Shown here piece after piece: positions 43,818 through 51,752 of a DNA stretch of 56,611 nt. How positions within the stretch are numbered: position 1 is the stretch's first letter; every line of letters starts with the position of its first letter. A model generated the notes under the pieces. That model was not told the origin of the DNA. It did not search any database and was given only the letters and a program-made list of their open reading frames with translations. A program made the translations under genes and the position numbers. This DNA comes from Clostridia bacterium. GTDB lineage: Bacteria > Bacillota > Clostridia > Christensenellales > UBA1242. Where the stretch lies: NCBI GenBank assembly GCA_017503005.1, contig JAFVTW010000018.1, positions 1 to 56,611 of the forward strand. The letters are read 5' to 3'.

Positions 43818-44540
43818 CTAATCTTCATCATATATTACTTTCATAAATAATTGTTCTAAAGATTCGTTATTCTTTTTCATTTTCTTTAGGTCGTATATCC
43901 CTTGAATTTCACCTTTTTTAATGATACAGCATCTGTCACATAAATTTTCTACAACATCTAAAATGTGTGAGCTAAAAAATACTGTATTACCCTCATTAGC
44001 ATGATTTTTCATAGCCAGTTTTAATTGATATGCACTTTGAGGATCCAAACCTGTTAGTGGTTCATCTAATACCCACAATTTTGGATTGTGCACTAGTGCA
44101 GCGATTACAGAAATCTTTTGTTTCATACCATGTGAATAGCTTTTGATTTGTTGGTCAAAAGCATTTTCTAACTTAAATATTTTAAGGTATTTATTACATC
44201 TTTCTTCCATATCAGCAACACTTACATTGTACAAGTTTGCCATATGATTTACATATTCTCTACCAGTCAATCTTTCAAAAACAGCATGATTGTCTGGAAC
44301 ATATCCTACCTGCATCTTTGCTCGCAAAGGATTGTGCTTTATAGATACATCATTTATAAATATATCACCATCTTCAAAAGGTAATATTCCCACCAAACTC
44401 TTAATTGTAGTACTCTTACCTGCACCATTTGGGCCTAAGAAACCAAACACCTCGCCAGGCTTTAGTTTTAAAGATAAATTATCGACAGCTTTGATTGGTG
44501 ATGTACCATATCGCTTAGACAAGTTTTTTATTTCTAACAT
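43818..44540 (-). CDS. ABC transporter ATP-binding protein
   Basis: 240 residues. Walker A G-P-N-G-A-G-K-S-T near residues 36-44, Q-loop V-G-Y-V-P-D-N near 79, ABC signature S-H-G-M-K-Q-K-I-S near 135, Walker B L-W-V-L-D-E-P near 155, switch His S-S-H-I-L-D-V near 190. The Tyr-Ser-His version of the signature is common in ABC-2 export systems. AGGAG RBS. Second gene of the operon, 9 nt after the YwaF-like gene and 17 nt before the permease. Confidence 0.93.
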   Translation of the reverse strand: MLEIKNLSKRYGTSPIKAVDNLSLKLKPGEVFGFLGPNGAGKSTTIKSLVGILPFEDGDIFINDVSIKHNPLRAKMQVGYVPDNHAVFERLTGREYVNHMANLYNVSVADMEERCNKYLKIFKLENAFDQQIKSYSHGMKQKISVIAALVHNPKLWVLDEPLTGLDPQSAYQLKLAMKNHANEGNTVFFSSHILDVVENLCDRCCIIKKGEIQGIYDLKKMKKNNESLEQLFMKVIYDED

Positions 44541-44549
44541 AACAATCTC

Positions 44550-45980
44550 CTAATCAACAAACTCTGTTGGAGCTTTGGATTTTTTCTTAGTAATTTTTTC
44601 AAATAATTCTATTCTTGATTTTCTCAATGCCAAATGATCATCAATTACTTTATACATCATTTGTGTAAACAAATAGAATAGACAAACTATACCAATAAAT
44701 CCTAAATAAATAATAAGCTGGAACACGGGATACAATACAAATCTGCCTAAATGTAATACAAACTTACTACTAAATGACAAGAATGGGAAATAATCAAAAG
44801 CCTTATCTAAATCAAATATATAGAAATAGTTTACTTTAAATCCTGTTTCTACAGCGAAACCATTTAATATAGTACCTGAAATCAAACAGAACAAGAAATA
44901 ACAAGAAAATCCAAACCACATATGTTTTAGAGAATTAACCTTTATTCTAGGGAAAATTCGTAACAACATACATACTGCTGGAACAATAAGCACTAATGAG
45001 TGTTCATAAATAAAGTGCACATTCCAAAAACCAAACAATCCACCACTAATATCTGGTGCTACCATAGCAATCAGTGCTCCCACAATGTTTACCAAAAATG
45101 CAAAGTTAAACATTTTAGTTAATTTAAATGGTACACAAATCATAAAGAAATAAGCACCTAAGTTACACAACTGTATAGGTAGTCTAGGAATAGAAAATCC
45201 CATCAAATACAAAGAGTTGTAGTGGAAAAACAATGCCAAACACAAAAAGATGCACACTTGATATCGTGCATTGTAGTCCTTAAATCTAAAGTAAATATAA
45301 ATCAAAGCTACAATCAAGAATGTAATCAACAACCACACTATATGCCCCATCGAAAATGCCTTTGCCACTATGCTAGAATATCCAAATAATGATTGAGGAA
45401 GATATACAGGAATTAGCAGCAAAAATATAAGTGGTGTTGCAATCAAAAAGTTTTTCCACTCAGTCCAACTTTTTACATTAAAGCAGTGCTTTGATTTAAT
45501 ACCCATAATAACAGGCAACGAATTAGCTAGTACTAATTCAAACATAAAGTAAGCATATCTAAACCATTCTACAAAGTGTAGTCCTCTACCTGTAGAGTCT
45601 AGGAAATAAACCATATAATCATTTAGAAATATGGTTGAAAGCATAGAAAAAGGAAGACATATATACAATGCCACATTTCTAAACAATCTGTTATCAAAAA
45701 ATATACACATAGGCAAAACACAATAGCTTAGATTATATCCCCATCTAAGTATGCTTTGCAATACATCAACCTTGTCGTAAAAAACACCAGAATAAAAAGA
45801 TCCATTTATTACCCAAATGAATCCATCTGACAGCATAAATCTAAAAAATCCTACAGCACAGAAAAGCACTGTAAAAATTTTAAGCCATAAGAACGACTTT
45901 TTATTGTCTGTTTTTCTAGTAAACACACAAAACATCAAGACAAACAATGTCGATGCTAGAAATACTATTCCTTGATACAC
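44550..45980 (-). CDS. YwaF/TMEM164-like polytopic membrane protein
   Basis: About 476 residues from GTG 45980, with 12 or more membrane helices. The YwaF/TMEM164 hallmark is R-L-P-I-Q-L-C-N-L-G-A-Y-F-F (near residue 270 of the longer frame) followed by F-A-F-L-V-N-I-V-G-A-L and I-Y-E-H-S-L-V-L. The start is uncertain: ATG 46007 and GTG 46031 are also in frame. A TTGACA/TATACT promoter at 46012-46041 would begin transcription near 46005, and AGGGG stands 7 nt before GTG 45980, so I prefer 45980. A run of nine G sits in the promoter spacer. Function of the family is unclear. First gene of a five-gene operon with an ABC exporter and two Ig-like proteins. Confidence 0.75.
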   Translation of the reverse strand: MYQGIVFLASTLFVLMFCVFTRKTDNKKSFLWLKIFTVLFCAVGFFRFMLSDGFIWVINGSFYSGVFYDKVDVLQSILRWGYNLSYCVLPMCIFFDNRLFRNVALYICLPFSMLSTIFLNDYMVYFLDSTGRGLHFVEWFRYAYFMFELVLANSLPVIMGIKSKHCFNVKSWTEWKNFLIATPLIFLLLIPVYLPQSLFGYSSIVAKAFSMGHIVWLLITFLIVALIYIYFRFKDYNARYQVCIFLCLALFFHYNSLYLMGFSIPRLPIQLCNLGAYFFMICVPFKLTKMFNFAFLVNIVGALIAMVAPDISGGLFGFWNVHFIYEHSLVLIVPAVCMLLRIFPRIKVNSLKHMWFGFSCYFLFCLISGTILNGFAVETGFKVNYFYIFDLDKAFDYFPFLSFSSKFVLHLGRFVLYPVFQLIIYLGFIGIVCLFYLFTQMMYKVIDDHLALRKSRIELFEKITKKKSKAPTEFVD

Positions 45981-46011
45981 TCTTATTTCCCCTAAAAAAT
46001 ATAGCATTTTG

Positions 46012-46041
46012 AGTATACCCCCCCCCGGCACTAATTGTCAA
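46012..46041 (-). promoter_or_regulatory. Promoter with homopolymeric spacer (possible phase switch)
   Basis: Minus strand TTGACA (46036-46041), 18-nt spacer made of ATTAGTGCC plus nine G, then TATACT (46012-46017). Losing one G would give the optimal 17-nt spacer. A perfect 9-bp-arm palindrome TATATACAT/ATGTATATA lies just upstream at 46053-46072 and may be an operator. Confidence 0.68.
46018..46026. repeat. Mononucleotide tract of nine C (nine G on the minus strand)
   Basis: The only G/C homopolymer longer than about five that I saw in this AT-rich window. It falls exactly between -35 and -10 of the operon promoter, or inside the 5' coding region if GTG 46031 is used. Confidence 0.9.
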
Positions 46042-46052
46042 TTATTTTAATA

Positions 46053-46072
46053 TATATACATAAATGTATATA
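46053..46072. promoter_or_regulatory. Palindrome upstream of the operon promoter
   Basis: TATATACAT-AA-ATGTATATA, perfect arms of 9 bp, 11 bp upstream of the -35. It could be a repressor site, or a chance palindrome in AT-rich DNA. Confidence 0.4.
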
Positions 46073-46089
46073 ATTCAACAAAATGCATC

Positions 46090-46124
46090 AAAAAAAACCG
46101 TACCTTAAAAAATTAAGATACGGA
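46090..46124 (-). terminator. Terminator of the CBS-protein gene
   Basis: CCGTATCTTAA and TTAAGGTACGG (one mismatch) on the minus strand, followed by eight T; 7 nt beyond the stop at 46132. Confidence 0.88.
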
Positions 46125-46131
46125 TTATGTT

Positions 46132-46881
46132 TTATTGATTATCATCTAAATTGTAGTTATCTAGAATCTTGTTGATATCCATAATATCTGACAATGCTAT
46201 AATACCTACTGGTGGTTCTAGCAATGTACCAGTTTTAGTAATAAGCACCACTAATAGTCTTCTATTTTCTGTAAACAAGTTTAACACCTTGTCTAGAGTA
46301 ATAGTTTCTGGAGCTATGGTATAGTAGTTGTCATTTGTAAATTCTTTCAACACTTCTTCTATAGTTGTGTTTTCTATATAATCACAAAGGTCTTTCTTCT
46401 CGTATATCTTTTTGCCGATAACATCTATCATTTTTTGACCATTTGCTACACCTATCAACATTCCATCTTTAAAGATAGGAATATTACTAAAACCAGTCTT
46501 GAAGCCATACTCAATTACTTCTTTTAACTTTACATTGTATTCAATGGTACTTACAACCTTTTTACATACAGTCTTTACAGCAAGTGGTGGAGTACATATA
46601 AGTTTAGCAATCTTTTCATATTCTTCTACTACTTCGCTATGTGGTTCAGCGATTGTAATATCTGGGTCACTATTGTGTACTATTGCATTTCTTAGTCTAC
46701 CATAATCGATAAGCTGGTCTTCGTATTTGGCAACAAAAGAATTTGTTCTAGCAGCTTTTCTTACAGCTTCTGTATAGCTAATACTTCTCTTCATATCGCC
46801 TTGTACTCTCAAAGCCGCATCAATTTGATTATATGTTCTTATAAATCGTTTAGAATTTGTCAAATCATCCATATACGACAC
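46132..46881 (-). CDS. CBS-domain pair protein with helical N-terminal domain (249 aa)
   Basis: The N-terminal 80 residues are helical and contain R-L-R-N-A-I-V-H, like the R-N-x-V-H motif of HEPN-type domains. Two CBS motifs follow: about 105-170 (F-S-N-I-P-I-F-K-D-G-M-L-I-G-V-A-N-G) and 180-240 (R-R-L-L-V-V-L-I-T...V-G-I-I-A-L-S-D-I). CBS pairs bind adenine nucleotides and regulate a partner domain. It is monocistronic with its own terminator. HEPN similarity is by eye only and no RNase activity is implied. Confidence 0.8.
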   Translation of the reverse strand: MSYMDDLTNSKRFIRTYNQIDAALRVQGDMKRSISYTEAVRKAARTNSFVAKYEDQLIDYGRLRNAIVHNSDPDITIAEPHSEVVEEYEKIAKLICTPPLAVKTVCKKVVSTIEYNVKLKEVIEYGFKTGFSNIPIFKDGMLIGVANGQKMIDVIGKKIYEKKDLCDYIENTTIEEVLKEFTNDNYYTIAPETITLDKVLNLFTENRRLLVVLITKTGTLLEPPVGIIALSDIMDINKILDNYNLDDNQ

Positions 46882-46976
46882 CTCATCACAATTAATTACT
46901 TTATTAGTTTACCACAATACTTGGTATTAAACAAAATAAATTAATAAACAATATGTAAACAAAAATGTTTATATTA

Positions 46977-47000
46977 CAAAAAAAGAGCCATTAGGCTCTA
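46977..47000 (-). terminator. Terminator after SRP RNA
   Basis: AGAGCC-TAAT-GGCTCT stem followed by seven T on the minus strand, a few bases beyond the RNA 3' end. Confidence 0.88.
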
Positions 47001-47011
47001 TAAAACAAAAA

Positions 47012-47280
47012 ATACTGCACGGCTATAATTAGTAACACTTAATTAGATTAAAGTAAAAATCAAATCTCCTCTAAAGCTACCTTATGGCACATATTTAAAT
47101 CTACTTAATGCTGCTGTATTCCTACCCTGACATGATTCGCAGCAAAATATTGCATAAGACCTTAAACTCAACAACTCAATTAGTACTTACAACCTAATCA
47201 GTTATCACCGCATATAGTTTGTCAGCCCCACATATAGCATTTGGGAATGGAGAGCTGCTACATCTCCGCCTAGTGCAGTA
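47012..47280 (-). ncRNA. ffs: Signal recognition particle RNA, large (Gram-positive) type
   Basis: About 269 nt with the organisation of the Bacillus scRNA. The 5' end ACTGCAC-TAGGC pairs with the 3' end GCC-GTGCAGT. Domain IV reads ATGTCAGGGTAGGAATACAGCAGC (described in parts: ATGTCAGG, the GGAA tetraloop and AGCAGCATTAAG), the Ffh-binding hairpin. Downstream, ATGTGCC and AAGGTAGC follow, as in Bacillus. The 5' Alu-like part with AGGCGGAG and GTGGGGCTGA is present, so this is the long form. The RNA binds Ffh and FtsY for co-translational membrane targeting. Consensus promoter and terminator frame it. The rest of 46882-47330 holds nothing else. Confidence 0.9.
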
Positions 47281-47285
47281 TAAAC

Positions 47286-47314
47286 ATTATATCACAAATT
47301 AAACCCGTTTGCAA
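47286..47314 (-). promoter_or_regulatory. Promoter of SRP RNA
   Basis: Minus strand TTGCAA (47309-47314), 17-nt spacer, TATAAT (47286-47291). Start of transcription predicted near 47280, exactly at the folded 5' end of the RNA. Confidence 0.88.
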
Positions 47315-47330
47315 CAGCAAGGAGATTTAA

Positions 47331-47927
47331 TTATAGAATATTTTTGTCGTTTTTTACTTTTTCTTTAAGCATAGCAACCATTTTTGATGGCATAGCATCA
47401 ATTACTCTAGTTCTCAAATCTTGAATATCATACTCTTCTGATAATTGATATTGCAAAAGTGGAACTTTTACAGTAGCTAATGCTTTTATTACATTTGGAT
47501 GTAATTGCTTCATTTGTTGTTCTATAGGACTAGCTTCATACAAGTCTATAGCTAAAACTGGTTCCATAGTTTTCTTCAAAAATACACATACATCTAGATA
47601 TTGACTAAGGATAGTATTATATAAAACCTTGTTGTCTTTTGGTTCTACAATATTATCTACACCCACATGTGGGAAAGCAATAAATTCTGCAGGCAATATT
47701 TTATACAAATCCTTCAAGAAAACCATTTCATTTGGCTTCATAAAAGCCTTCTTTAATTGCACAGCAACAACCTTAGGTTCACTTTTTGTAACCATACCTT
47801 GATCCTTGCCATACACCTTTTTTAAACCCAAAACAATAAGCACAGCAACCACAGCTATAACAGCTAGTATAACAAATGGTACCCATGCATCTGATCTTTC
47901 TTCTGTAGCTAACAATAGTAAACTCAT
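47331..47927 (-). CDS. Membrane-anchored DUF2726-like protein (198 aa)
   Basis: A membrane helix at residues 15-36, a short basic linker, then a domain of about 130 residues matching the DUF2726 plan (PD-(D/E)XK-like): F-M-K-P-N-E-M-V-F-L-K-D-L near 62, F-P-H-V-G-V near 84, L-D-V-C-V-F near 111, V-L-A-I-D-L-Y near 123 and the L-L-Q-Y-Q strand near 157. DUF2726 domains are related to nuclease folds; here several acidic positions seem altered. A function in DNA cleavage is not established. The TM anchor suggests a non-nuclease role or membrane-linked processing. Confidence 0.62.
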   Translation of the reverse strand: MSLLLLATEERSDAWVPFVILAVIAVVAVLIVLGLKKVYGKDQGMVTKSEPKVVAVQLKKAFMKPNEMVFLKDLYKILPAEFIAFPHVGVDNIVEPKDNKVLYNTILSQYLDVCVFLKKTMEPVLAIDLYEASPIEQQMKQLHPNVIKALATVKVPLLQYQLSEEYDIQDLRTRVIDAMPSKMVAMLKEKVKNDKNIL

Positions 47928-47994
47928 TCAATTCACCTCTAAATTTATCTAACTTATTTTAGCATACAACCACCGACTTGTAAATACCCAACTA

Positions 47995-48684
47995 TTAAAT
48001 TAAAGTACCTACATTTTCTATTTGCCAGTCGATATGAGTCTTACCCAAAGAATCCAAAATTTCGTTGGTTTTCTTAAAACAACCATTACCAAACCAACCA
48101 CCTTGATTTGCACTCATAGGGCTAGGATGTGCAGCTGTCAATACATAGTGTTTTGAAGTGTCAATTTTTGCACCAAGTGCCTTAGCATTACCACCCCACA
48201 ACAAAAATATTACAGGGTCTTCCCTCTTGTTTAGTAGTTCGATGATACCAGCTGTGATATCTTCCCAACCTTTACCCTTGTGGCTATTTGGCTTGCTATA
48301 CTCTACTGTAAGCACACTATTTAGCATAAGTATGCCTTGATTTGCCCACTTAGTTAGATTACCATTGTTTGGTATATAGCAACCTAATTCATTTTGTAAT
48401 TCTTTAAATATGTTTTTTAAACTAGGTGGAGTAGCTACATCGCCCTCTACCGAAAAAGATAATCCATGTGCTTGATTTGGTTGATGGTATGGGTCTTGAC
48501 CTATAATCACAACTTTTACATCTTCATACTTTACCTTATTTATTGCATTGAATACATTCTCTGGCTTAGGATATATCGTTTTTGTATTATACTCTTTATT
48601 CAGCCATGCAGAAAACTCTTTAAATTTATCGCTTTCTAATTTATCTTTTAGTAATTGATACCAACTTTTAGAAATTACAAACAT
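47995..48684 (-). CDS. ung: Uracil-DNA glycosylase, family 1
   Basis: 229 residues. Catalytic water-activating motif G-Q-D-P-Y-H near residues 62-67, L-L-N-S-V-L-T-V near 118, and the DNA-intercalation loop H-P-S-P-M-S-A near 184 (usual H-P-S-P-L-S). It removes uracil arising from cytosine deamination to start base-excision repair. Full length. Monocistronic; no terminator could be recognised. Confidence 0.97.
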   Translation of the reverse strand: MFVISKSWYQLLKDKLESDKFKEFSAWLNKEYNTKTIYPKPENVFNAINKVKYEDVKVVIIGQDPYHQPNQAHGLSFSVEGDVATPPSLKNIFKELQNELGCYIPNNGNLTKWANQGILMLNSVLTVEYSKPNSHKGKGWEDITAGIIELLNKREDPVIFLLWGGNAKALGAKIDTSKHYVLTAAHPSPMSANQGGWFGNGCFKKTNEILDSLGKTHIDWQIENVGTLI

Positions 48685-48775
48685 AGTATACCTACCATTA
48701 ATTTTATCATATTGATTTTAGCACATATGCACACTTAAACAAAAGATTTAACAAATATTTTAATTATATATTGAA

Positions 48776-48804
48776 TTGCCTGTTATTTAATGCTAAAATA
48801 TAAT
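48776..48804 (+). promoter_or_regulatory. Promoter of the 496-aa orphan gene
   Basis: TTGCCT (48776-48781), 17-nt spacer, TATAAT (48799-48804). Transcript start near 48811, which excludes the in-frame ATG at 48790. Confidence 0.75.
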
Positions 48805-48825
48805 AACAAATATGGGGTGAGAATT

Positions 48826-50316
48826 ATGAGTAAAACAAATTATAATTCAAAAAATGTAAAAAAGGTTTTAAAAACTAAACCTAATCAATCCATTTTTGAG
48901 CATTATGGACTAGTTGGCAAAAACAACGAAAGCACACCTATCCTACATTTAGCCAACAACAATGCTTACCTAAAAGTTGCTTATGATATAAACAACTTTC
49001 TTAAAGGTAGCCGTCAGGAAACTATGCGATTTTTACCCCACCTTAAAAGATACAGTTTACCTGCAGAACAATATGCAACAGAAGTAAGAAGACTATACAT
49101 TCAAGAAAAATACAAAGATGACAATACCGACTATGCTGCATATATGCAAAACTACAATCAACCAGAACTTCCTTACTTCAAACTAACCAAAAATGGTAGC
49201 ATCAAACCAGAGTATGCAGAGAAAGTACTAGTAGAACTAGCAGATACATTCAATGTAACAGACAATGTTCCTACCAGCCTAAAAGCATTACCTAACCAAA
49301 TAATGGGTAGTCCAAAAACAATCGTAGCAGAAATGTGTTTCAATGCTGTGGGCGACCATGATAGACCATGTTTGGTTGTTAGAAAAATTCTAGAATGCAG
49401 AATAGACAACAAAACTTATATGCTACTAGGTGACGAAAAATATTACCAAAACTCCCCTGCTATCTCTTGTCCACTTACACTTATCTATGCAGGCGAAGCT
49501 GGTATACCTTGCCAACTATACAGACTAGACTCTGTAGCACACCTAGATCCAGATATGCCAGCTAGCTACGGATTAGATATCAAATTCAATATGCCAGACT
49601 ATCTACTTAGAAAGTTTGAAGGAAACCATCAAAATGTAACTCCTTCTGACAACCATGGTGGCACAAAGCTAAAGAAAATATCTGCATCTAGCCATATGCA
49701 CGAAAGAGATGCAAACTTTGAATTAATGCACAGATGTGCATATTTGGTAAATGGTTTAAAATTTAAAAGTTCACCTTCTCCAGAAAAGTTCTTAACATTC
49801 AATGCAAGAGAAATTGATTTTAGAGAATTTATCGATCCAGAATTTGGCAAACACGAAGGTAAAAGATTATCTTTTGAAGAACAACTAAATCAATACAATC
49901 AAACAAACGAAAAATTGATAGAAATTGCAAAAGCTCACAAAGGTATAATACCTACAGAACTTATTCAAGGATATATAGCTAGAAAATACAATATTACAAA
50001 TTACGAAATCAATCCTGATTTCTGTACACAAATAAATGAGCTTAGAACATTTAAACCAGAAAGATTAGCTCAAATTATCAATCCTAAAATTACAGAACCT
50101 AGAAAATACTTAACTGTAGAATGCCCTGTAGATGCAAAAACAGTAAAACAAGCTAAGAAAATGTATGGCAAGATAATTGACTATGATTATGTACTAGAGC
50201 ACAAAAGGTCAGACATTGTTGAATACTACAAAGTTCAAAAAGCACAAAGGGAAAAACAAGAAGGCAACACAACACCTACCACCCACACAGATGATGGTCC
50301 TACATTCAGTTTATAA
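48826..50316 (+). CDS. Hypothetical soluble protein of unknown family (496 aa)
   Basis: Start chosen at ATG 48826 (M-S-K-T-N-Y) because GGGGTGAG lies about 6 nt upstream and the promoter starts transcription at about 48811. No signal peptide or membrane helix. The middle contains C-F-N-A-V-G-D-H-D-R-P-C, a C-P-L-T-L-I-Y-A-G-E-A-G segment and H-M-H-E-R-D, which read like a globular alpha/beta domain with possible metal ligands. The C-terminus is Lys/Gln-rich and disordered (E-K-Q-E-G-N-T-T-P-T-T-H-T). I recognise no family. Monocistronic with a strong promoter and terminator; codon choice is like the surface-protein genes, suggesting high expression. Confidence 0.75.
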   Translation: MSKTNYNSKNVKKVLKTKPNQSIFEHYGLVGKNNESTPILHLANNNAYLKVAYDINNFLKGSRQETMRFLPHLKRYSLPAEQYATEVRRLYIQEKYKDDNTDYAAYMQNYNQPELPYFKLTKNGSIKPEYAEKVLVELADTFNVTDNVPTSLKALPNQIMGSPKTIVAEMCFNAVGDHDRPCLVVRKILECRIDNKTYMLLGDEKYYQNSPAISCPLTLIYAGEAGIPCQLYRLDSVAHLDPDMPASYGLDIKFNMPDYLLRKFEGNHQNVTPSDNHGGTKLKKISASSHMHERDANFELMHRCAYLVNGLKFKSSPSPEKFLTFNAREIDFREFIDPEFGKHEGKRLSFEEQLNQYNQTNEKLIEIAKAHKGIIPTELIQGYIARKYNITNYEINPDFCTQINELRTFKPERLAQIINPKITEPRKYLTVECPVDAKTVKQAKKMYGKIIDYDYVLEHKRSDIVEYYKVQKAQREKQEGNTTPTTHTDDGPTFSL

Positions 50317-50345
50317 AAAGGAAGCAAATTTGCTTCCTTTTTTTA
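50315..50345. terminator. Bidirectional intrinsic terminator
   Basis: AAAAGGAAGCAAA and TTTGCTTCCTTTT form a perfect stem with almost no loop; T run beyond. Lies between convergent genes ending 50316 and 50343. Confidence 0.9.
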
Positions 50346-51659
50346 ATTACTAATTAATTTCACTATATCTTCTATAGCATACATACACTCTATTTGATTA
50401 CCTTCAGCCATTACCCTTATCACACTTTCAGTTCCACTAGGCCTAACTACTAACCTTAAGCCACTATATTTCTTTTGTACCACATCTAGATTTCTTTTAA
50501 ACTCTATATTGCTATCGAAACCATTTCTAAATTCGCTAGATACTGCTATATTTTTGATTGTTTGATTCTCCCTTTTCAATCTAAGCAAAACATCAAAAAT
50601 ATTTACTTTTTCTTCTTTTACAATCTTTAGTAAAAATAGACTATTTAGTAGTGCATCACAAGTAGTATTTAAGCTAGATATACATATATGCCCACTGCTT
50701 TCACCACCTAGCGAATAATTGTGTCTAAGCATAGTTTCTATTACATTCCTATCGCCAACATCTGTTCTTATAAGTCCTATTCCCTGATTATTTAGGCATT
50801 TTTCTACACCAGAATTAGTCATAATTGTACCAACAACCTTGAGTGAATTAAGTTTATTTTTTGATTGTAAATAATTTGCAAAAACAAACAGCAATTCATC
50901 TCCACCCAACACTCTTCCATCACTCAATACTACCACCAGTCTATCGGCATCGCCATCGAAAGCAAACCCAAAATCACATTTGTGTAATTTCACTTCTTCA
51001 ACTAATTTTCTTACATTTAGTGCACCACAATTTACATTTATTTTTTTGCCACTAGGTGTGTTGTTTATAATTATAACATTTGCATTTAACTTCTTATACA
51101 CCCTTTCTGCTATAGAGTAATTAGAACCAAAGGCAGTATCTATAGCTATATTATAGCCACTCAAATCAATACCAACATCTCCCACCAAAAAGTCTATATA
51201 CTTATCTACTAGATAATCAGCACTCTCTATATCCCCCTTAACTTTTGTTGGTGCAAACTTTAAATCTATATATTTTTCTATCTCATATTCATCAATAGTA
51301 GAAAACTTATACCCCAAATTGTTTATAAGTTTAATTCCATTCATATTAGGTGCATTATGTGATGCCGTTATCATAACACCAGCTCCCACATCTAGTTTGT
51401 TTGCTAAATATGATACAGCACCTGTAGGAACTACACCCACAAGTTTTACACTCACACCATAGTCACACAATCCACATGCAACTGCCGAAGACAACATATC
51501 TGCTGACACCCTAGTATCTTTACCTATTATTACATTTTTAGTTAGATTTCTTCTCTTAATATATTTAGCCAAACTTTTACCCACATTATATGCTAGTAAA
51601 TAATCCAACTTTTCATTAACTACTCCCCTAATTCCATCTGTACCAAAATACTTTAGCAT
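50343..51659 (-). CDS. glmM: Phosphoglucosamine mutase
   Basis: 438 residues. F-G-T-D-G-I-R-G at residues 5-12, phosphoserine loop I-T-A-S-H-N with Ser100, metal-binding D-G-D-A-D-R near 235, sugar-binding G-G-E-S-S-G-H near 320, phosphate-binding R-P-S-G-T-E near 409. It converts glucosamine 6-phosphate to glucosamine 1-phosphate for UDP-GlcNAc and peptidoglycan synthesis. The loop G-G-E-S-S-G-H and length match GlmM rather than PMM/PGM. Monocistronic. Confidence 0.94.
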   Translation of the reverse strand: MLKYFGTDGIRGVVNEKLDYLLAYNVGKSLAKYIKRRNLTKNVIIGKDTRVSADMLSSAVACGLCDYGVSVKLVGVVPTGAVSYLANKLDVGAGVMITASHNAPNMNGIKLINNLGYKFSTIDEYEIEKYIDLKFAPTKVKGDIESADYLVDKYIDFLVGDVGIDLSGYNIAIDTAFGSNYSIAERVYKKLNANVIIINNTPSGKKINVNCGALNVRKLVEEVKLHKCDFGFAFDGDADRLVVVLSDGRVLGGDELLFVFANYLQSKNKLNSLKVVGTIMTNSGVEKCLNNQGIGLIRTDVGDRNVIETMLRHNYSLGGESSGHICISSLNTTCDALLNSLFLLKIVKEEKVNIFDVLLRLKRENQTIKNIAVSSEFRNGFDSNIEFKRNLDVVQKKYSGLRLVVRPSGTESVIRVMAEGNQIECMYAIEDIVKLISN

Positions 51660-51717
51660 ATCTCACACTCCACAAATTAAATATATATTTTAGATATGCA
51701 CAGACTTAAATTAAAGT

Positions 51718-51752
51718 TAAAAAAAAGAGCAAAATAATTTGCTCTTATTTAT
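51718..51752 (-). terminator. Terminator after the TrxB-like gene
   Basis: AAGAGCAAA and TTTGCTCTT around a short loop, eight T on the minus strand; it touches the stop at 51752. Confidence 0.9.
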
